Source of the DNA: Novosphingobium malaysiense
Lineage (GTDB): Bacteria > Pseudomonadota > Alphaproteobacteria > Sphingomonadales > Sphingomonadaceae
Reading direction: 5' to 3'
DNA length: 64,000 nucleotides
Assembly (NCBI RefSeq): GCF_000802225.1
Contig: NZ_JTDI01000006.1
Location: 1 to 64,000, forward strand
Below are positions 60,164 through 64,000 of this stretch, piece by piece (positions within the stretch are counted from its first letter, which is position 1; the number at the start of each line of letters is the position of its first letter). The notes beneath the pieces are model-generated. The model had not been told where the DNA came from. It did no database searches and was given only the letters and a program-made list of their open reading frames with translations. A program made the translations under genes and the position numbers.

Positions 60164-60181
60164 GTAGTCTGCACAGACGAT
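60164..60181. promoter_or_regulatory. Cluster dyad box, upstream of the Zn-alcohol dehydrogenase and lower meta pathway
   Basis: GTAGTC-TGCACA-GACGAT, beginning five bases after the reductase stop and 72 bases before the Zn-dehydrogenase ATG. No strong -10 at the usual spacing. Confidence 0.65.
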
Positions 60182-60252
60182 GGAAAACGGCGCATCAGCG
60201 GCGACATGTGTGATCGATAGATCAAGTAGTTCGAACGTTGGAGAGTGCCTCA

Positions 60253-61275
60253 ATGCGGGCAGCCGTTTTTGAAGAGGCGGGCAAGCCCCTCAAGGTCGAA
60301 CGCCTGCCGGACCTGGTGCCGGGGGCAGGGCAGTTGCTCCTGCGTGTGGCCCGATGCGGGATATGCGGCAGCGATCTGCATATGACGCAAGGCCATGGCT
60401 ATACCGTTCCCGGTGGCACGGTGCTCGGTCATGAGTTTACCGGAGAAGTTATTGAAACCGGCGCGGGCGTCGAAGGGTTCGCAAAGGGCGAGCGTGTGGT
60501 CGCCATGCCGATCGCGGGCTGCGGGAAGTGCCGCTACTGCCTGGCCGGGGAGCCGGCCTGGTGCGAGGCCCTGGAGTTCCTGTCGGGCGGCTATGCCGAA
60601 TATGCGCTGGTCAATGCGGCGACCGCCATGCGCTTGCCTGCCACGCTTTCGGATGCCGATGGGGCCCTGGTCGAACCGCTTGCCGTGTCGTTGCACGGCA
60701 TCGCGATGGCGGGGATCAAGCCTGGCGCGCGCGTCCTTGTTCAAGGCGCAGGGCCTATCGGGCTCGCGGCCTTGTTCTGGGCCCGGCGCGTCGGGGCAGG
60801 TCGCGTCGACGTGATCGAAGGGGCGCCGGTGCGCGCGGCCATTGCGGATCGGATGGGCGCTGACAGCGTCACCGCTCCCCAGCCGCTCGATCCGGCAGGG
60901 TTTGCCCAGCGACCCGATCCGGAAAAGCTCTACGATGTCGTCGTCGAATGCGTCGGCCGTCCGTCGCTGCTGATGCAGGCCGTTTCCTTCCTGCGCCCGG
61001 GTGGGACCGTCGTCTCGCTGGGATACTGCTTCGAGCCGGACGGGATCGTTCCGGCCGTCGCGGGAGGGCGCGAGGCCAGGATGCTCTTTCCGCAACTCTA
61101 TACCGTGGCAGAGTTCCGGCACGCGCTGGCGGTGCTGGATAGTGGCGCGGTCGAGCCACGGCACATGGTGACGCGTTCGGTGTCGCTCGATGTCTTGCCC
61201 GATGTCTTCGATACGCTTCGCAGCAATCCGGGCGAATGCAAGGTTCTCATCGATCCCTCGGCGGTTCTGAATTGA
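60253..61275 (+). CDS. Zinc-dependent alcohol dehydrogenase (MDR)
   Basis: A 340-residue zinc MDR. Catalytic zinc ligands appear in CGICGSDLH and GHEFTGEV; the structural zinc loop is CGKCRYCLAGEPAWC. The nucleotide motif is VQGAGPIGLAALFWARR. ATG at 60253 with GGAGAG eight bases upstream. It heads the run Zn-dehydrogenase, flavin reductase, hydratase, acylating aldehyde dehydrogenase, aldolase, whose coding regions overlap or nearly abut. It probably oxidises a pathway alcohol; sorbitol/threonine dehydrogenase-like members also fit. Confidence 0.9.
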   Translation: MRAAVFEEAGKPLKVERLPDLVPGAGQLLLRVARCGICGSDLHMTQGHGYTVPGGTVLGHEFTGEVIETGAGVEGFAKGERVVAMPIAGCGKCRYCLAGEPAWCEALEFLSGGYAEYALVNAATAMRLPATLSDADGALVEPLAVSLHGIAMAGIKPGARVLVQGAGPIGLAALFWARRVGAGRVDVIEGAPVRAAIADRMGADSVTAPQPLDPAGFAQRPDPEKLYDVVVECVGRPSLLMQAVSFLRPGGTVVSLGYCFEPDGIVPAVAGGREARMLFPQLYTVAEFRHALAVLDSGAVEPRHMVTRSVSLDVLPDVFDTLRSNPGECKVLIDPSAVLN

Positions 61276-61775
61276 CCGAGGCAGGCAAACTTCCAGCCGT
61301 CGACGAAGCCACGGTGGGCGAAATGTTTCGGCAATCTATGCGGCGCCTTGCCTCGTCGGTATCGGTCGTGGCCTGCCTTGCCGATGGCGAATGGGTGGGC
61401 ATGAGCGCGACTTCGGTTACGTCACTGACCATGGACCCGCCGGCTCTGCTGGTATGCGTGAACAAGCAGGCGAGCATGGCTGCGCACCTCACGTTGGGAA
61501 TGCATTTCTCGGTCAACCTTCTCAACCGCGAACACGAAGGGCTCTCGGCAGCGTTCGGCTCTTCCAAGCTGCGTGCCGAGCGGTTCAAGGATGGCGGCTG
61601 GGCTGCCGGCTCGTCGGGCGTTCCGGTGATGGGTGAGGCGCTGGCGGCCATCGAATGTACAGTCGACAAGATGGTCGAATACGGCAGCCACGTCATCGTG
61701 ATCGGGCGCGTGGAAGAAGTGAGAATGGGCAACGAGGCCCATCCCCTGGTCTATTTTGATGGGAAATACAGATGA
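61272..61775 (+). CDS. HsaB/HpaC-like flavin reductase
   Basis: About 167 residues of the flavin-reductase domain that supplies FMNH2 or FADH2 to two-component monooxygenases. Conserved segments are MRRLASSVSVVACLADGEWV, GMSATSVTSLTMDPPALLVC, VNLLNREHEGLS and EYGSHVIVIGRVEEV. The TTG start at 61272 overlaps the preceding stop (TTGA); an ATG at 61323 is the alternative. It is the obvious partner for the HsaA-like oxygenase at 42156, 18 kb away. Its stop overlaps the hydratase start by four bases. Confidence 0.85.
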   Translation: MTEAGKLPAVDEATVGEMFRQSMRRLASSVSVVACLADGEWVGMSATSVTSLTMDPPALLVCVNKQASMAAHLTLGMHFSVNLLNREHEGLSAAFGSSKLRAERFKDGGWAAGSSGVPVMGEALAAIECTVDKMVEYGSHVIVIGRVEEVRMGNEAHPLVYFDGKYR

Positions 61776-62548
61776 AGACATCGGTCCAGTTCGGCGAGCA
61801 ACTCTTCGAAGCCTTGCGCGGCCGGCACACCATCACTCCGCTGATCGAGCAGTCGCCGGAACTGACGATCGATGACGCCTATGCGATCAGCCTCGATTTT
61901 CTTGCCCGCCGCATCAAGGACGGGGAGAAAGTCGTCGGCAAGAAGATCGGTGTGACCAGCAAGGCCGTGCAGGACATGCTGGGCGTGCATCAGCCGGACT
62001 TCGGTTTCCTGACTGACTGGATGTTCGTTGAAGGCGATATAGACGTCGATGCCAAGAAGCTTATCGCGCCGCGCGCGGAGGCAGAGATTGCCTTCATCCT
62101 GCAGGACAGTCTCAATGGCCCCGGCATCACGCCTGAGCAGGTGATCGCCGCTACCGAATTCATCGCGCCGTGTTTCGAGATCGTCGACAGTCGCATCGAT
62201 GACTGGAAGATCTCGATCGTCGATACCGTCGCGGACAACGCATCCTGCGGCGTCTACGTCCTGGGTGAGGCGCGCGCGGATCCGCGCGGGCTGGACCTGC
62301 CCAATCTTCGCGTGACTGTCGAAAAGAACGGCGAGCCTCTGTCCGAGGGCCACGGCCACGCGGTGCAGGGCGACCCGGCCATGGCCGTCGCCTGGCTCGC
62401 GAATACGCTCGGTGCCTACGGCGTCACGCTTGATGCCGGCGACGTGATCCTCTCCGGATCGGTGGTCCCGTTGGCCCCGGCCGCGAAAGGGGATCGGTTT
62501 GAAATGACGCTGCACGGGATCGGTTCCTGCGTCGCCCAATTCGTCTGA
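61772..62548 (+). CDS. 2-Oxopent-4-enoate (2-keto-4-pentenoate) hydratase
   Basis: A 258-residue enzyme of the DmpE/XylJ/BphH/HsaE family that adds water to 2-hydroxy-penta-2,4-dienoate to give 4-hydroxy-2-oxovalerate. It has LTIDDAYAISLDFLARRIKD, VGKKIGVTSKAVQDMLGV, the acidic metal-site segment PRAEAEIAFILQDSLNGPGI and FIAPCFEIVDSRIDDWKI. ATGA overlap with the flavin reductase and ten bases to the next gene show a tight operon. It is shared by both ring-cleavage routes, since no other hydratase is seen. Confidence 0.93.
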   Translation: MKTSVQFGEQLFEALRGRHTITPLIEQSPELTIDDAYAISLDFLARRIKDGEKVVGKKIGVTSKAVQDMLGVHQPDFGFLTDWMFVEGDIDVDAKKLIAPRAEAEIAFILQDSLNGPGITPEQVIAATEFIAPCFEIVDSRIDDWKISIVDTVADNASCGVYVLGEARADPRGLDLPNLRVTVEKNGEPLSEGHGHAVQGDPAMAVAWLANTLGAYGVTLDAGDVILSGSVVPLAPAAKGDRFEMTLHGIGSCVAQFV

Positions 62549-62558
62549 AGGAAGAGCA

Positions 62559-63503
62559 ATGACACCAGTCAAGGCAGCCATCATCGGTTCCGGCAACATC
62601 GGCACGGACCTGATGATGAAGATGATCAAGTATCCGCAGAACATGGAGCTTGCGGCAGTCGTCGGGATCGATCCGGATTCGGAAGGTCTCGCCATGGCGC
62701 GCGAGCACGGTATTGCCACCACCCATGAGGGCATTGACGGCCTCAGGAAGCTGCCGTGCTATCCGGAAATCGGCATCGCCTTCGATGCCACCAGTGCCTA
62801 TGCCCACAAGGTCCACGACGAGGCCCTGCGCGCCGATGGCATTCAGGTTGTGGACCTCACTCCCGCGGCTATCGGCCCGTTTACGGTGCCACCGGTGAAC
62901 ATGGGGGCCAATCTCGATGCCCCCAACGTCAACATGGTGACCTGCGGCGGCCAGGCGACGATCCCGATGGTTGCTGCCGTCAGCCGCGTTTCAAGCCGCG
63001 TTCCCTACGCCGAGATCGTCGCCTCGGTGTCCTCGCGCTCTGCCGGACCGGGCACGCGCGCCAACATCGACGAGTTTACCCGTACGACAGCCAACGCCAT
63101 CGAGAAAGTGGGCGGGGCCGAGAAGGGCAAGGCGATCATCATCCTCAACCCGGCCGAGCCGCCGATGATCATGCGCGATACGGTCTTCACCCTGTCCGAA
63201 GGCGCGGACGAGGACACCATTCGCCAGTCGGTGAAGGACATGGTCGCCGAAGTTCAGAAGTACGTGCCCGGCTATCGCCTCAAGCAGGAAGTTCAGTTCG
63301 AGCGGTTCGGCGACAACAACAAGCTCAAGATCCCCGGCCGCGGGGAGTTCACCGGTCTAAAGACCATGATTATGCTGGAGGTCGAGGGCGCGGGCGATTA
63401 TCTGCCAAGCTATTCCGGCAACCTCGACATCATGACCGCCGCCGCCAAGGCCACCGGCGAACTGCTGGCCGAGCGGCGTATGGCCGCCAGGGAGAATGCA
63501 TGA
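62559..63503 (+). CDS. Acetaldehyde/propionaldehyde dehydrogenase, acylating
   Basis: A 314-residue enzyme of the DmpF/BphJ/HsaG family that converts the aldehyde released by the aldolase to acyl-CoA with NAD and CoA. Family marks are VKAAIIGSGNIGTDLMMKM, the catalytic cysteine in NMVTCGGQATIPMV and SRSAGPGTRANIDEFTRTTA, then RDTVFTLSEGADED. GGAAGAG precedes the ATG. Its stop overlaps the aldolase start by four bases, as usual for this channelled complex. Acetyl-CoA versus propionyl-CoA preference cannot be read from sequence. Confidence 0.94.
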   Translation: MTPVKAAIIGSGNIGTDLMMKMIKYPQNMELAAVVGIDPDSEGLAMAREHGIATTHEGIDGLRKLPCYPEIGIAFDATSAYAHKVHDEALRADGIQVVDLTPAAIGPFTVPPVNMGANLDAPNVNMVTCGGQATIPMVAAVSRVSSRVPYAEIVASVSSRSAGPGTRANIDEFTRTTANAIEKVGGAEKGKAIIILNPAEPPMIMRDTVFTLSEGADEDTIRQSVKDMVAEVQKYVPGYRLKQEVQFERFGDNNKLKIPGRGEFTGLKTMIMLEVEGAGDYLPSYSGNLDIMTAAAKATGELLAERRMAARENA

Positions 63504-64000
63504 TGGCCAAGTTCGATGTGAACGCAGGCGACAAGCTCTACATCCAGGACGTGACCTTGCGTGACGGCATGCACGCGATCCGTCACATGTATGGCATCGA
63601 TCACGTGCGCGACATTGCCCGCGCGCTCGACCGTGCAGGCGTTGATGCGATCGAGGTCGCCCATGGCGACGGCCTTTCCGGAATGAGCTTCAACTACGGC
63701 TTCGGCGCGCATACCGACTGGGAGTGGATCGAGGCGGTCGCCGAGGTGCTGGACCAGAGCGTGCTGACCACGCTGATCCTGCCCGGCGTCGGCACCGTCG
63801 AGGAACTGCGCCGTGCCTATGATCTGGGCGTTCGCTCGGTTCGTGTCGCCACGCATTGCACGGAAGCCGACGTTTCGAAGCAGCATATCGGAATTGCCCG
63901 CGATCTGGGCATGGACGTCTCGGGTTTCCTGATGATGAGCCACATGATCGAGCCCGATGCACTGGCGCAGCAGGCTCTGCTGATGGAAAGCTACGGCGCG
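63500..64000 (+). CDS. 4-Hydroxy-2-oxovalerate aldolase, N-terminal part (runs off the right edge)
   Basis: The first 167 residues of a DmpG/BphI/HsaF aldolase, which splits 4-hydroxy-2-oxovalerate (or its homologue) to pyruvate and an aldehyde. The TIM-barrel start shows YIQDVTLRDGMHAIRHMYGI, the DGMHA metal/catalytic motif and VDAIEVAHGDGLSGMSFNYG. Tandem ATGs lie at 63500 and 63503; the first overlaps the dehydrogenase stop. The rest of the gene, and whatever follows, is outside the window. Confidence 0.93.
   Translation, partial: MMAKFDVNAGDKLYIQDVTLRDGMHAIRHMYGIDHVRDIARALDRAGVDAIEVAHGDGLSGMSFNYGFGAHTDWEWIEAVAEVLDQSVLTTLILPGVGTVEELRRAYDLGVRSVRVATHCTEADVSKQHIGIARDLGMDVSGFLMMSHMIEPDALAQQALLMESYGA

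Noticed and set aside
8461..64000. Firm assignment as a steroid (testosterone or bile-acid) degradation cluster
   Set aside because: Several enzymes are steroid-pathway-like, but no KshA/KshB pair, side-chain thiolases or CD-ring genes were seen; other polycyclic or terpenoid substrates fit equally.
1..64000. CRISPR arrays, rRNA or tRNA genes
   Set aside because: No regularly spaced repeats and no recognisable rRNA or tRNA sequence were noticed by eye; a covariance-model scan would be decisive.

Overview
The window looks like a GC-rich alphaproteobacterium of the sphingomonad group (Novosphingobium, Sphingobium or Sphingomonas type). This is inferred from base composition, gene content and the terminase/DUF5681/ParB-methylase trio, not from a marker gene. 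No rRNA, tRNA or CRISPR array was recognised.

Layout. (1) 1-1560: the 5' end of a quinol-type nitric oxide reductase gene and a small cytochrome b561-like gene. (2) 1851-5397: a compact minus-strand trio (ParB-domain DNA methyltransferase, DUF5681 protein, phage-type terminase large subunit) with no other phage gene. Upstream of it lies about 1 kb of non-coding DNA with repeated TCCCTG/CAGGGA words. (3) 6408-8307: an MFS transporter, then a graveyard of mobile-element fragments (IS3 orfA and orfB pieces, the start of an IS6 transposase, a broken P4-type integrase). (4) 8461 to the right end: about 55 kb of almost uninterrupted catabolic genes.

The catabolic region carries three cytochromes P450, a 3Fe-4S ferredoxin, an adrenodoxin-type ferredoxin and a ferredoxin reductase. 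It has two ring-cleavage routes: an XylE-type catechol 2,3-dioxygenase with its hydrolase and XylT-like ferredoxin, and a BphC/HsaC-like dioxygenase. It also has an HsaA-like flavin monooxygenase with an HsaB-like reductase, a second C-C hydrolase, and the lower meta-cleavage trio (hydratase, acylating aldehyde dehydrogenase, aldolase cut by the window edge). Other genes encode three 3-ketosteroid-dehydrogenase-like flavoproteins, several SDR/MDR/AKR oxidoreductases, an epoxide hydrolase, an amidohydrolase, a GMC oxidase, a LuxE/LuxC-like acid-reductase pair, an NDP-forming acyl-CoA synthetase, an exported sulfatase, a PQQ dehydrogenase, and a full glycolate oxidase operon beside malate synthase G. 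Together these suggest degradation of a polycyclic or terpenoid/steroid-like compound to catechol-type intermediates, then pyruvate, an aldehyde or acyl-CoA, and a C2 hydroxy acid. The actual substrate cannot be read from the sequence.

The most notable observation is an 18-bp dyad, ATCGTC-N6-GACGAT. I found it by eye in the intergenic regions ahead of nearly every transcription unit of the catabolic region (17 good copies and one weak), and in none of the gaps I examined left of it. In most copies a -10-like hexamer begins about 20-22 nt past the dyad. That places the dyad centre near -41.5, the position used by LuxR-type activators. The only transcriptional regulator recognised in the region is a LuxR-type protein at 22934-24133, and its divergent promoter contains a copy. 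This points to one large, single-regulator catabolic regulon, bordered on the left by mobile-element debris.
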